A stretch of DNA of 64,000 bases, taken from the NCBI RefSeq assembly GCF_000420385.1, contig NZ_ATUV01000001.1:744001-808000 (forward strand), written 5' to 3'. Numbering within the stretch: the stretch's first letter is position 1; each line of letters starts with the position of its first letter. Position numbers and translations under genes: made by a program. The stretch is from Hippea alviniae EP5-r (GTDB lineage Bacteria > Campylobacterota_A > Desulfurellia > Desulfurellales > Hippeaceae). Below the pieces are notes generated by a model. It worked only from the letters and a program-made list of their open reading frames with translations, had not been told where the DNA came from and did not search any database. Below, in pieces: positions 29,044-37,881 of the stretch.

Positions 29044-29543
29044 TTAGCAGCTCCTAAAATATCATCAAAAATCAGTTTAGCCTTTGTTGAATCCTTATAC
29101 TTCTTACCATAACCGGTAAGCACCAAAATAGGTGTTATATTAGCATTTATACCAAGTTCTATATCGCTTTCCTTATCGCCAATCACAAAAGACTTGCTTC
29201 TGTCTATTTCAAACCTTTCAACTGCTTCATCAACAAGCGCTGTTTTCGGCTTTCTACATGAGCAGTTATCTTCCGGTTTATGCGGACAGTAATAAAACGC
29301 ATCAATCAAACCGTCAAGCATCTCATTTAAAACAGCATTAGCCTTATCAACAAACTCTTTTGTAAAATATCCGCGACCTATGCCAGACTGGTTTGAAACA
29401 ACAACAAGCAGATAACCATCGTCCTTCAAAAGCTTAAGCGCTTCTTTGACACCTTTTATTAATTTAATATCTTCTATTCTGCTTAAATAATTCACATCTT
29501 CTATGATTGTGCCGTCTCTGTCTAAAAATACAGCTTTGTTCAT
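29013..29543 (-). CDS. gmhB: D-glycero-beta-D-manno-heptose 1,7-bisphosphate 7-phosphatase
   Basis: HAD-family phosphatase of 176 residues in ADP-heptose synthesis for lipopolysaccharide. Nucleophile motif DRDGT is at 8-12, SNQSGIGRG near 50, the zinc loop CPHKPEDNCSCRKPK near 86-100 and the last motif GDKESDIE near 132. Histidinol phosphatases share the fold, but the zinc loop and length match GmhB. Leads an apparent gmhB-thiE-moaA-moaC operon. Confidence 0.9.
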   Translation of the reverse strand: MNKAVFLDRDGTIIEDVNYLSRIEDIKLIKGVKEALKLLKDDGYLLVVVSNQSGIGRGYFTKEFVDKANAVLNEMLDGLIDAFYYCPHKPEDNCSCRKPKTALVDEAVERFEIDRSKSFVIGDKESDIELGINANITPILVLTGYGKKYKDSTKAKLIFDDILGAAKWICQKGFME

Positions 29544-29574
29544 TTTCTAAACACCCCTACTCAGGTTTTCAATG

Positions 29575-29603
29575 ATAATACAAATTCAAGAAAAATGAAA
29601 CAA
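29575..29603 (-). promoter_or_regulatory. candidate promoter for gmhB operon
   Basis: Minus-strand TTGTTT (29598-29603) and TATTAT (29575-29580), spacer 17 bases, about 30 bases upstream of gmhB. Pattern match. Confidence 0.4.
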
Positions 29604-29619
29604 GTTTAACCTTATTCTT

Positions 29620-29648
29620 TTGCTTAATCTTCACTTATATGTTAAAAT
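29620..29648 (+). promoter_or_regulatory. candidate promoter for the Rpn-type gene
   Basis: TTGCTT (29620-29625) and TAAAAT (29643-29648), spacer 17 bases, ending six bases before the ATG at 29655. The transcript would be leaderless or nearly so; no Shine-Dalgarno sequence is seen before this ATG. Confidence 0.4.
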
Positions 29649-29654
29649 TTTTGT

Positions 29655-30638
29655 ATGAAACACCCAAAACTCACCCAACCACACGATACATTCTTCAAAA
29701 AACTATTCAGCAATGAGAAAAATGTAAGGGATTTTCTTCTCTCTTTTTTGCCAGAAAAACTCAAGCAATCGCTTGACCTAAACTCAATAAAGGTTATAGA
29801 CACAGAGAAGATTTCAAAGAAGTATAAAAGGCATCATATTGATCTGATTGTCGAATGCAAAACAAGAGAAGAAGATAAAAAAGCTCAAATTTACATACTC
29901 TTTGAACACAAATCATATCCAGATAAGTTTACTCTCATTCAAATACTCTCATACATGATGACTATCTGGGAGAAGAACATAGAAAACAAAGAAGAGCTTA
30001 CTCCTATTATTCCCTTTATCTTCTATCATGGAAAGAGAAAGTTTGATCTGGCTGAGAATTTCTCTGATTACTTTTCAGTAAAAGATAAAAACATAAAAGA
30101 GTATCTATTAAACTTCAAAAGCATAATCTTCGATACAAACAGAATAGATGACAAAACACTCACAGAGAAGATAGACAATTTAAATCTCCTTGCTGCCCTT
30201 TTAAGTTTTAAACACATATTTGATGACATAGAAGAACTCAAACCTATATTCAAAACACTGATAAGTTTCGGAGAAAATGGACTTCTTCTGTTTTTGGAGT
30301 ATATTGTAATTAGCAGATCTGTTGATGAAGAAAAACTAAAAGAAGCACTCAAAGAGATTGGAGGTGATAAAGTGCCAACACTTGCACAGAAATGGTTTGA
30401 AGAAGGATTAGAAGAAGGCAAATATATAGGCTGGCAGGAAGGTGAAGTTGAAGGATTGAAAAAGGGATTACTCGAAGCAATAAAGATAGGCTTGCAGCTT
30501 AAATTTGGCAATAACAGTCTCACTCTGTTTGAGTCAGTAAAAGCAATCAAAGATATTGAAAAACTTAAACTCATAAAGGATGCAATTATTGATGCAAAGA
30601 GTGTTGATGAGATAGAGAAGCTTTTACCAAAAGACTAA
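29655..30638 (+). CDS. Rpn family recombination-promoting nuclease / putative transposase
   Basis: Protein of 327 residues of the Rpn/transposase_31 family (PF04754). The N-terminus PHDTFFKKLFSNEKNVRDFL is diagnostic. The PD-(D/E)XK residues appear as HIDLIVEC and ILFEHKS (E-H-K), then a helix with QILSYM. The C-terminal stretch has the glycine-spaced EEGLEEGKYIGWQEGE repeat seen in the family. E. coli RpnA-D stimulate RecA-independent recombination and cleave DNA. The gene is complete, flanked by unrelated housekeeping operons and shows no terminal repeats. Confidence 0.88.
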   Translation: MKHPKLTQPHDTFFKKLFSNEKNVRDFLLSFLPEKLKQSLDLNSIKVIDTEKISKKYKRHHIDLIVECKTREEDKKAQIYILFEHKSYPDKFTLIQILSYMMTIWEKNIENKEELTPIIPFIFYHGKRKFDLAENFSDYFSVKDKNIKEYLLNFKSIIFDTNRIDDKTLTEKIDNLNLLAALLSFKHIFDDIEELKPIFKTLISFGENGLLLFLEYIVISRSVDEEKLKEALKEIGGDKVPTLAQKWFEEGLEEGKYIGWQEGEVEGLKKGLLEAIKIGLQLKFGNNSLTLFESVKAIKDIEKLKLIKDAIIDAKSVDEIEKLLPKD

Positions 30639-30648
30639 AGCAGCATCT

Positions 30649-30666
30649 AAAACACATAAGTGTTTT
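30649..30666. terminator. short hairpin between convergent Rpn and acyltransferase genes
   Basis: AAAACAC (30649-30655), loop ATAA, GTGTTTT (30660-30666): a seven-base perfect stem in the 26-base gap of two convergent genes. The stem supplies its own A/T runs on both strands, so a weak two-way terminator is possible. Confidence 0.35.
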
Positions 30667-31480
30667 ACTTCCACCTGTTATGCATCCAGAAGTATTTATG
30701 CGGTTCTTTCTTTATCCACTCTTCAAATCTTCTATATACTCTATCCATAACATCCTGCACAGCTTCCATCTTGGGCTTGTTATCATCACACATTATAGGC
30801 TCTTCTATCACCGCTGTAAATACTCCGTCTTCTTCCTTTAAATATGCAGGCAGAATAGGAACCTTAAGTCTGCATGAAAACACTCCGACACTCTCGCTAA
30901 CCTTAGCTTTTCTTCCAAAGAACTCAACCTTAAACGAACCATCGCCGCCAGCTTGATCTATCAAAATCCCAAGAACGCTGTTCTTTTTTAAAAGCTTAAT
31001 AAACTCAAACGCACTTAAGCGAGAAGAAAGCACTTTATTACCACAGGATTCTCTAACCGTCTCAACAATGTTATCCACAAATTTCGAGTCAATCGGCCTA
31101 ACCATAATATAAATCGGTTCCTTCAAAACAGCAAATCCACAAACCAAAAACTCAAAATTGGAAAAGTGGGCTGTTGTGAATATAACACCCTTACCCAAAG
31201 ATTTTGCTTTCAAAAAATTCTCATAGCCTTCAACCCTGAAGTGCTTTTCTATAAACTCCTTATCACCCAAAAACTTCAGATTAAAAGCAATCATATCTGC
31301 AAAGTAAAAATAACTCTTCAAAGCCAATCTCTTATAATCGCCACCTATAGCAAGCTTTATGTTCTCCTGCGTTATCCTTCTCCTTTTTGGAAGTGCGATA
31401 TAAACAACAAAAATCAAGAATCTAAACAAAGCCTTCAAAAACCAAAAAGGCAAAAGTTTAAGGATTTTATAAACAATCAT
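30665..31480 (-). CDS. lipid A biosynthesis acyltransferase (LpxL/HtrB family)
   Basis: Membrane-bound acyltransferase of 271 residues that adds a secondary acyl chain to lipid A precursor. An N-terminal hydrophobic anchor (about 10-30) precedes the catalytic motif AHFSNFE (HxxxxE type, about 102-108). DQAGGDGSFKVEFFGRKAKVS and an Arg-rich final part match the family. It is the last gene of a long leftward operon and overlaps the glycosyltransferase gene by four bases. Evidence for lipopolysaccharide in this organism. Confidence 0.88.
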   Translation of the reverse strand: MIVYKILKLLPFWFLKALFRFLIFVVYIALPKRRRITQENIKLAIGGDYKRLALKSYFYFADMIAFNLKFLGDKEFIEKHFRVEGYENFLKAKSLGKGVIFTTAHFSNFEFLVCGFAVLKEPIYIMVRPIDSKFVDNIVETVRESCGNKVLSSRLSAFEFIKLLKKNSVLGILIDQAGGDGSFKVEFFGRKAKVSESVGVFSCRLKVPILPAYLKEEDGVFTAVIEEPIMCDDNKPKMEAVQDVMDRVYRRFEEWIKKEPHKYFWMHNRWK

Positions 31481-32517
31481 TTCAACAGCTCATAATAGAG
31501 TTTTTCAAGCTTCTCAACCTTTTTATCGGCAGTTAGATTATCTATAGCAAACTCAAATGCCTTATTCCTTATACCATCAAGGTCAATCTCCAAAGCCTTC
31601 TCCATAGCCATTTTCAAACCATCAACATAGGGTTTTGCTATTATACCACGACCATCTTTTAGAAGCTCTGGAATCCCGCCAACATCTGTTCCTATAACTG
31701 GCGTTTTTAAAAGAAACGACTCTATAGCAACATTGGGAAAACTCTCCTTCAAAGACGGAATAACCAACACATCAAATCCCGCTATTAACCTATAAGCATC
31801 AGGGACAAAACTAAAGATTTTCACCCTATCTTCAACGCCCAAAGAGATAACCTTATCTTTTAGTTTCTCTGTATCTTTACCAATAAAAACAAGCCTTACA
31901 TCATCCCTTTTTAGCTTTGCAAAAGCTCTAAGTGCAATATCGTGCCCTTTAAAATCAGAATAATTACCAACAACACCAAATGTAAAACCTTCAACACCTA
32001 TCTCTCTTCTTGCCTTATTTCTATCTACACCTTTAAGCTTCTCATAATCAACAGCACTGTAAATCACACTTATCTTCTTTGGATTAACAAGATACCTTTC
32101 AAGCACATCCTTTACAGCTATAGAGTTTGCCAAAAACATATCAATGCGCGGATTGTGATATTTAAACAAATCAAGGGCAGGAAACATAACGCTTCTCTGA
32201 ACAACAAGCTTCTCTTTTTTTCTAAATAGACAGGCAATAAGACCCATCTTATGACCCTTTGAGTGATGCGTATGAACTATATCAACATCGTTGTTTTTCA
32301 AAAAATTCCTGATTATAAGTGCAGACTTAAAAACCTTATCTTCATCAATAAAAACAAACTCTATTCCCTTATCCTTCAACCTTTCATAAACAGGCGAACC
32401 ATAAACACAGGCAACAGAGACTTTATGTCCTTTCTTTTTCAAGCCTAGAACATTTATTATTAGCTGATTTACACCACCTGAAAAATTTGTGGCAGACTCT
32501 ATATTCAATATATGCAT
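31477..32517 (-). CDS. glycosyltransferase family 4 protein
   Basis: GT-B fold glycosyltransferase of 346 residues. The N-terminal acceptor domain shows NFSGGVNQL and DIVHTHHSKGHKMG; the C-terminal nucleotide-sugar domain has VGNYSDFKGHD and the GT4 E-x7-E motif within KESFPNVAIESF, followed by TDVGGIPELL. Likely adds a sugar to lipopolysaccharide core or another glycolipid, given the lipid A acyltransferase next door. Donor and acceptor cannot be named. Confidence 0.88.
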   Translation of the reverse strand: MHILNIESATNFSGGVNQLIINVLGLKKKGHKVSVACVYGSPVYERLKDKGIEFVFIDEDKVFKSALIIRNFLKNNDVDIVHTHHSKGHKMGLIACLFRKKEKLVVQRSVMFPALDLFKYHNPRIDMFLANSIAVKDVLERYLVNPKKISVIYSAVDYEKLKGVDRNKARREIGVEGFTFGVVGNYSDFKGHDIALRAFAKLKRDDVRLVFIGKDTEKLKDKVISLGVEDRVKIFSFVPDAYRLIAGFDVLVIPSLKESFPNVAIESFLLKTPVIGTDVGGIPELLKDGRGIIAKPYVDGLKMAMEKALEIDLDGIRNKAFEFAIDNLTADKKVEKLEKLYYELLK

Positions 32518-33012
32518 TTAAATTTTTGATATAAGATTCTCTACAAACTCCACAATCTTCTCTATCTCGTTTAAATCAACAACAGGAACACCAAGCTCAA
32601 CCTTCTCATCGCTTGCAACCATAACAATGTTCTTTATACCCTGCTCTATCAGATAACCTTCGGATGCCTGACTCCTGTGCACTTCTATCTTCTGCAGATC
32701 TTCAAGCCTGTAGCCTTCAACCAACACCAAATCAAACCCTTTAAACATACCCTTTAGCTCCTTAAGTGGTATTTCTTCGTCCAAATCTTCAACCATTGCT
32801 ATTTTACTTTTACTTGCAAGAACAACCTTCTTCGCACCTGCATGCTTCATTCTGTATGAGTCTTTGCCCGGATAGTCTATCTCAAAATTGTGTGCATCGT
32901 GTTTTATTGCACCAACCCTATAGCCCTTTTCAGAGAAAATCTTTATAAGCTTCTCTATAAGCGTTGTCTTTCCAGAGCCAGAATTACCAACAAAACCCAA
33001 AAACAGTGCCAT
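32518..33012 (-). CDS. mobB: molybdopterin-guanine dinucleotide biosynthesis protein MobB
   Basis: P-loop GTPase-like protein of 164 residues. Walker A GNSGSGKTT is at about 9-17, followed by the MobB-specific GAIKHDAHNFEIDYPGKDS and the LVLVEGYR segment. MobB assists MobA in attaching GMP to molybdopterin. Its start overlaps the last base of the peptidase gene stop and it abuts the glycosyltransferase gene. No mobA is in the window. Confidence 0.92.
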   Translation of the reverse strand: MALFLGFVGNSGSGKTTLIEKLIKIFSEKGYRVGAIKHDAHNFEIDYPGKDSYRMKHAGAKKVVLASKSKIAMVEDLDEEIPLKELKGMFKGFDLVLVEGYRLEDLQKIEVHRSQASEGYLIEQGIKNIVMVASDEKVELGVPVVDLNEIEKIVEFVENLISKI

Positions 33013-34406
33013 TATCTTTGAAGAAGCTCCCTTATAAATTGATAAATTCTCTCAATAGAGTCTATTTTTACTCTCTCTTTCGGCGTATGCACACCTTCCA
33101 TATCAGGCCCAACAGAAATCATATCTATACCCTTAACCTTACCGGAGATAATTCCACACTCAAGGCCTGCATGTATCACTTCGATCTCTGGCTTTACACC
33201 AAACAGATTTTCGTATGTCTCAACTGCTTCTTTAAGTAATTCGGATTGATAGTTTGGCGTCCATGACGGATACCTGCTGTGTCTCTTCAACTCAGCACCA
33301 AATTCCCTTGCAGTAATCTCAATCAACATACCTATCTCGTCCAATCCACTCTCGGATAAGCTCCTTTGATTGGTTGCTATAAAAAATCTATCATCTTCAC
33401 TTTTCACAACGGCAAGATTGTTTGAAGTTTTGGGTGTCTTTTTATCAAGCATCTCAAATACACCATGCGGCAATCTATCCAAAAGGTCAATCAACTTCTT
33501 AAAACTCTCATGTTCGAAGGGCTCCTGACAAGCTTCAAACTCTTCTATCTCAACCTTCACATCTTCATCAGGATACATCTCTTTTGCCTTATCAAGCATC
33601 CTATCAACCGAAGACTTAAGTGTATCGTATGAACTTGCTAAAACCACTGCTTCACATCTATCAGGTATAGCATTTCTTGCCTTGCCGCCATTTATCTCAC
33701 AGAGCTGAAGGTTATACACAGCATCTTTAAGAATTTCCTTCATCAGTTTTATCGCATTCGCTCTGTTTTTGTTTATCTCTTGACCCGAATGACCACCTTT
33801 TAGATTGCTTATCGCAACCCTAAAAGCACTATCAAACCTTTTTTCGCCTTTCCTTGCGGGCAAAAATATCTCAATATCTTCACCACCTGCACAACCAACA
33901 ACAAACTTATTCTCCGTTTCAGAATCTATATTTATCAATCTGTCTGCTTCAAAAAACCCTTCTTCTAAAGCTAAAGCACCCTTTAATCCAATCTCTTCAT
34001 CGCTTGTAAACAGCAGTTTTAGATGCGGATGTTTAGCCGTTCTATCTTCCGCTATAGCAAGAGCTATTGCTATAGCCACACCATCATCAGCACCAAGCGT
34101 TGTGCCATTTGCCTTAAGCCAGCCGTCTTCTTCAATTACTTCAATCGGGTCTGAATCAAAGTTATGCTCAGACCAATCTTCTTTTACGCACACCATATCC
34201 ATATGACCTTGAAGAGCATAAACAGGTTTACTCTCATAGCCTTCCGTTGCAGGCACATCTATTAGAACATTCAAAGCTTTATCTTTTTTGCAAGAAAACC
34301 CATGCTCTTTGGCCCACTCACAAAGCCACTCTGCAATCTTCTCACACTTTGCTGAGCATCTTGGAATCTTTGATATCTCTTTAAAAATCTCTATTACCCT
34401 ACTCAC
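33012..34406 (-). CDS. pepD: aminoacyl-histidine dipeptidase (PepD, M20C)
   Basis: Zinc dipeptidase of 464 residues, close to the family length. The M20 metal motifs are GHMDMVCVKE (about 86-95), LGADDGVAIA (about 119-128) and TSDEEIGLKGA (about 148-158); HAGLECGI near 420 provides the last ligand region. It would hydrolyse Xaa-His and other dipeptides in the cytoplasm. Overlaps the HD-GYP gene by four bases and mobB by one base. Confidence 0.93.
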   Translation of the reverse strand: MSRVIEIFKEISKIPRCSAKCEKIAEWLCEWAKEHGFSCKKDKALNVLIDVPATEGYESKPVYALQGHMDMVCVKEDWSEHNFDSDPIEVIEEDGWLKANGTTLGADDGVAIAIALAIAEDRTAKHPHLKLLFTSDEEIGLKGALALEEGFFEADRLINIDSETENKFVVGCAGGEDIEIFLPARKGEKRFDSAFRVAISNLKGGHSGQEINKNRANAIKLMKEILKDAVYNLQLCEINGGKARNAIPDRCEAVVLASSYDTLKSSVDRMLDKAKEMYPDEDVKVEIEEFEACQEPFEHESFKKLIDLLDRLPHGVFEMLDKKTPKTSNNLAVVKSEDDRFFIATNQRSLSESGLDEIGMLIEITAREFGAELKRHSRYPSWTPNYQSELLKEAVETYENLFGVKPEIEVIHAGLECGIISGKVKGIDMISVGPDMEGVHTPKERVKIDSIERIYQFIRELLQR

Positions 34407-36511
34407 ATCAACAACTCCTCAAACTCCTTTTTTCTCTGTTTGCACTCATACATCATGTCCTCTGCACTCTTACCCGGCACAAACTCTGAAAATGATACAT
34501 AATAACTAATTATCCTACTCCAACCCTTCATAAAAAATTCTTCTTTTGACAGCTTATCTATAACATAATCCTTAACATACTTTTTAAGCTCTGCAGAATA
34601 CAAAGCAGGCTCACTAACGCCAACAACAACAAAATAGAAAGCATCAGGCTCCGTCCTTGCAAGAAACCTTATCTCTTCTCTCTTTTTCAACGCTTCAGCT
34701 GTATGAATTATTATTTTATCACCTATCTCCATTGAGTATCCGTAATTTATATAACTTAAGTTTTTTATATCGAAATAGAACATAACAAACCGTCTGCTCT
34801 CTTTTATGTAATCCGAAACAGCCCTTACAAACTGTTTTCTTCTTAAAAGGCCTGTCATGTAATCCGTTGTAAATATCTGCTCCCTTATTTTATCTATCTC
34901 TTCTGGAACAAATGACTTCTCCTTGCTTGCACTCTTCAGATATTCGTATGCTTCCCTTAATGAGTCTATGGATTTCTCAACTATCTTCTGGTCAAGCTCA
35001 TCTGACATGTGCTTTTGTATAACTTCAAGCGCTCTCTCAAGCGCAAGACTTCTTCTGTAAGGCCTGTTCGTTGTTATAGCATCAAACACATCAGCAATAG
35101 CCAAAATCCTTGCACACTCTGGAATTTCCTGACATGTCAAACCCTTAGGATATCCGCTCCCATTACAGCGCTCATGATGATACCTAACACAATCCGATAT
35201 ATCCTTAAACTGTTTTATGTTTTTTATAATTTGATACGAAAATTCAGCATGATTTTTTATTATCTTATACTCATTGGGTGTAAGTTTACCCGGCTTTAAA
35301 AGAATATTATCTGGAATCCCAATCTTACCTATATCGTGCAGAAGGCCAGCCGTGTAAATCTTCTCCTGCTCAATCTGATTATATCCCAAAGCCTTAGCTA
35401 TACTTTTAGCATAGAATGCAACCCTTTGAGAGTGTCCTTTCGTATATGTGTCCCTTGCTTCCATCATGAGAATAAACGACTCAAGAAAGCTGGTTTGCGT
35501 ATCAACAAGCTCATTGTTTAAAATTGAAACATTCTTTGAAGCAATAAGCATAAAAGTTAGGTGTGCTGCTGAATTTTGAAGAGCAAGTTTATAATCCCTA
35601 TCTATGTTTATCTTCCTATCAAACCCAAAACCAACGGCAACAATAACCCTATCGTTAAATTTAACAGGGACAAAAAGTCCAGATTTTATGTTTATCTGCT
35701 TAGAGACAGAAGAAGGTTTGAGCCCGTATTTATTTAGCTCATCAAAACTAACTATATCACCTATAGATTTCTCGTATATCTGATACAAAATATAATCTTT
35801 TATCTCATCTGTTATTTCAAAACTAAACCTTACTCTAAGCTCATTATTTTCCTTATGGATGGCAACATATATATTCTCATTGGGAAAGATAAAACCTACA
35901 GCTTTAGCATCTGTGATATGAAGTATATTTTTAAGATAAGCAACCACCCAACTCTTAAGCTTTTCTCTATTGAAAAAATCCGGCAGATTTTGACTATAAA
36001 AAAACTCAAACTCCTTAATCATTAAAGAGAGAATTTTGTCTGAAGTATCTATTTTAGATTTATGATAAAGAACAAAAGAAATAACTCTTGCAATTGTTTC
36101 AAGCAGAGATACCTGATTTGGTGTAAATTTTTTAATATCGCTAAACGATGCAACCTGCAAAGCGCCAAAAACCTTATCCTTGAAATAGACAGGAACGCTC
36201 AGCAGGCTTTTCATCCCCTTTTCTATCCATTTTTGACTTGCAAACTGACATGTAGCATAATTTCTAACAACAAAAGTACTCTTTTCGAGAATAGTCTTCG
36301 CAGCTACAGTATCTGATTCAACCTTGTTTCCGTCTAAATCTTCTTCTGAAGAATGACAAATAAGCAAACTTTCATCTTCATAGCTCGCAAAAAACGCCGC
36401 ATTTATATTGAACAACTTTTTAATTTTATTCAGTATATATTGCCAACCATTCTTCTCAAACTCACCACTATGTAAATCTTCTATAATCTCTAAAAACAGC
36501 TTCTCTTTCAT
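34403..36511 (-). CDS. GAF / HD-GYP phosphodiesterase with degenerate GGDEF domain
   Basis: Cytoplasmic regulator of about 702 residues with no transmembrane helix. A GAF domain (about 20-155) and a second GAF-like region (about 175-340) precede an HD-GYP domain (about 350-525) with LLHDIGKIGIPD and HHERCNGSGYP, so c-di-GMP hydrolysis is expected. The C-terminal GGDEF fold (about 545-700) has RTEPDAF where GGDEF should be, so it probably cannot make c-di-GMP. I chose the ATG at 36509-36511 overlapping the previous stop (TGATG); a TTG one codon earlier exists. Embedded between two peptidase genes. Confidence 0.92.
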   Translation of the reverse strand: MKEKLFLEIIEDLHSGEFEKNGWQYILNKIKKLFNINAAFFASYEDESLLICHSSEEDLDGNKVESDTVAAKTILEKSTFVVRNYATCQFASQKWIEKGMKSLLSVPVYFKDKVFGALQVASFSDIKKFTPNQVSLLETIARVISFVLYHKSKIDTSDKILSLMIKEFEFFYSQNLPDFFNREKLKSWVVAYLKNILHITDAKAVGFIFPNENIYVAIHKENNELRVRFSFEITDEIKDYILYQIYEKSIGDIVSFDELNKYGLKPSSVSKQINIKSGLFVPVKFNDRVIVAVGFGFDRKINIDRDYKLALQNSAAHLTFMLIASKNVSILNNELVDTQTSFLESFILMMEARDTYTKGHSQRVAFYAKSIAKALGYNQIEQEKIYTAGLLHDIGKIGIPDNILLKPGKLTPNEYKIIKNHAEFSYQIIKNIKQFKDISDCVRYHHERCNGSGYPKGLTCQEIPECARILAIADVFDAITTNRPYRRSLALERALEVIQKHMSDELDQKIVEKSIDSLREAYEYLKSASKEKSFVPEEIDKIREQIFTTDYMTGLLRRKQFVRAVSDYIKESRRFVMFYFDIKNLSYINYGYSMEIGDKIIIHTAEALKKREEIRFLARTEPDAFYFVVVGVSEPALYSAELKKYVKDYVIDKLSKEEFFMKGWSRIISYYVSFSEFVPGKSAEDMMYECKQRKKEFEELLM

Positions 36512-37881
36512 CAATAACTTTCAAAAAACGCCTTATAAGCCTTATATGTCTCATACAAATCGCTTTTTGAAACAATCTCATAAGGTGAATGCATAGAAAT
36601 TAAAGCAGGTCCGCAGTCAACAACATCCATATTCCATGCAGCTAAATATTTGGCTATTGTTCCACCGCCGCCTTCATCAACTTTACCCAACTCGCCTATC
36701 TGCCAATTCACACCTGCATCATTGAATATCTTTCTTATTTTGCCAACAAACTCAGCTGATGCATCGTTTGCCATATACTTTCCGCCATGTCCTGTAAACT
36801 TCGTCAAAACAACGCCACCGTTTACATAGCTCGCATTATCCTTTTCGTGCACTTCCTTATACATAGGATTTACAGCACCATTCACATCTGCACTTAGAAC
36901 TTCTGAACTCTTCAAAAACTCACCCACATTTTCAAAACTGGGCTCTATGCCCTTCTTCTTCAAGATTTCAACAACAACATCAAGCAAAAACCTTGACTTT
37001 GCACCTGTGTTGCCGTCTGAACCAATCTCTTCCTTATCAACCATTAAAGCAACAATTGTCTTCTTCGAGTTTGCATCAAAGAATGCTTCTTTTGAGCAAT
37101 ATGCACAAATCCTATCATCATGACCGTATGCAGCAATTAAACCTTCATCAAAGCCAATATCTCTTGGTTTAAATGCTGGAACAAGCGTAAGCTCTGCGGA
37201 TATAAAGTCTTCTTCAACAATACCATACTTCTCGTTCAAAATCTTCAAAATATTCAGTTTTACAGTATCCTTCTCTTCGTCATCTATTGGAATACTTCCA
37301 ACGATTAGCTTCATCTTTTCTGCTTCAAAGGCTTCTTTTACCTTCTTATCGTCCTGTATCTTGTGAGAGAGATGTGGCAGAAGGTCTGGCAAAACAAAGA
37401 TTGGGTCGTTATCGTCTTCTCCAACGACAACATTCAAAACTTCACCATCGCCTTTCACTATAATTCCATGAATGGCAAGTGGAATGTTAAACCAGTGATA
37501 CTTTTTAATACCACCATAATAGTGCGTATGAAATAGAGCAAAACCCGTATCTTCAAACAATGGATTCTGTTTTAAATCGATTCTTGGTGCATCTATGTGG
37601 CTTGCTATGATTTTTGCACCAAAACCGTCGCCAATCCTTATTAGAGCAACAGACTTGCCTCTATTGACGATAAAAAAGTCGTCCTTTTCTGCCCTGCTTC
37701 TAAACTCTTCTTCAACAAACCTGACAACTTCCCTTTCTGTTTTGCAGCTTCCTATAAACTCTTTGTATTTCTCAGCAAAGTAAAAAACATTTTTATGATA
37801 CTCATCATCTTTTCCAATCCAACCATTCCTGTTTTTATAAGATAACTTCTCTTTCAACTCCTTTATCTCATCCTTTGTCAT
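36511..37881 (-). CDS. M18 family aminopeptidase
   Basis: Tetrahedral zinc aminopeptidase of 456 residues. Metal-binding motifs are ASHIDAPRIDLK (about 90-101), YGHDDRICAY (about 250), DKEEIGSDGNTGAKS (about 275) and a C-terminal HSPYEIVSKSD. Family members release N-terminal acidic or neutral residues in the cytoplasm. Overlaps proS by four bases and the HD-GYP gene by one. Together with PepD it suggests peptide recycling in this operon. Confidence 0.93.
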   Translation of the reverse strand: MTKDEIKELKEKLSYKNRNGWIGKDDEYHKNVFYFAEKYKEFIGSCKTEREVVRFVEEEFRSRAEKDDFFIVNRGKSVALIRIGDGFGAKIIASHIDAPRIDLKQNPLFEDTGFALFHTHYYGGIKKYHWFNIPLAIHGIIVKGDGEVLNVVVGEDDNDPIFVLPDLLPHLSHKIQDDKKVKEAFEAEKMKLIVGSIPIDDEEKDTVKLNILKILNEKYGIVEEDFISAELTLVPAFKPRDIGFDEGLIAAYGHDDRICAYCSKEAFFDANSKKTIVALMVDKEEIGSDGNTGAKSRFLLDVVVEILKKKGIEPSFENVGEFLKSSEVLSADVNGAVNPMYKEVHEKDNASYVNGGVVLTKFTGHGGKYMANDASAEFVGKIRKIFNDAGVNWQIGELGKVDEGGGGTIAKYLAAWNMDVVDCGPALISMHSPYEIVSKSDLYETYKAYKAFFESY

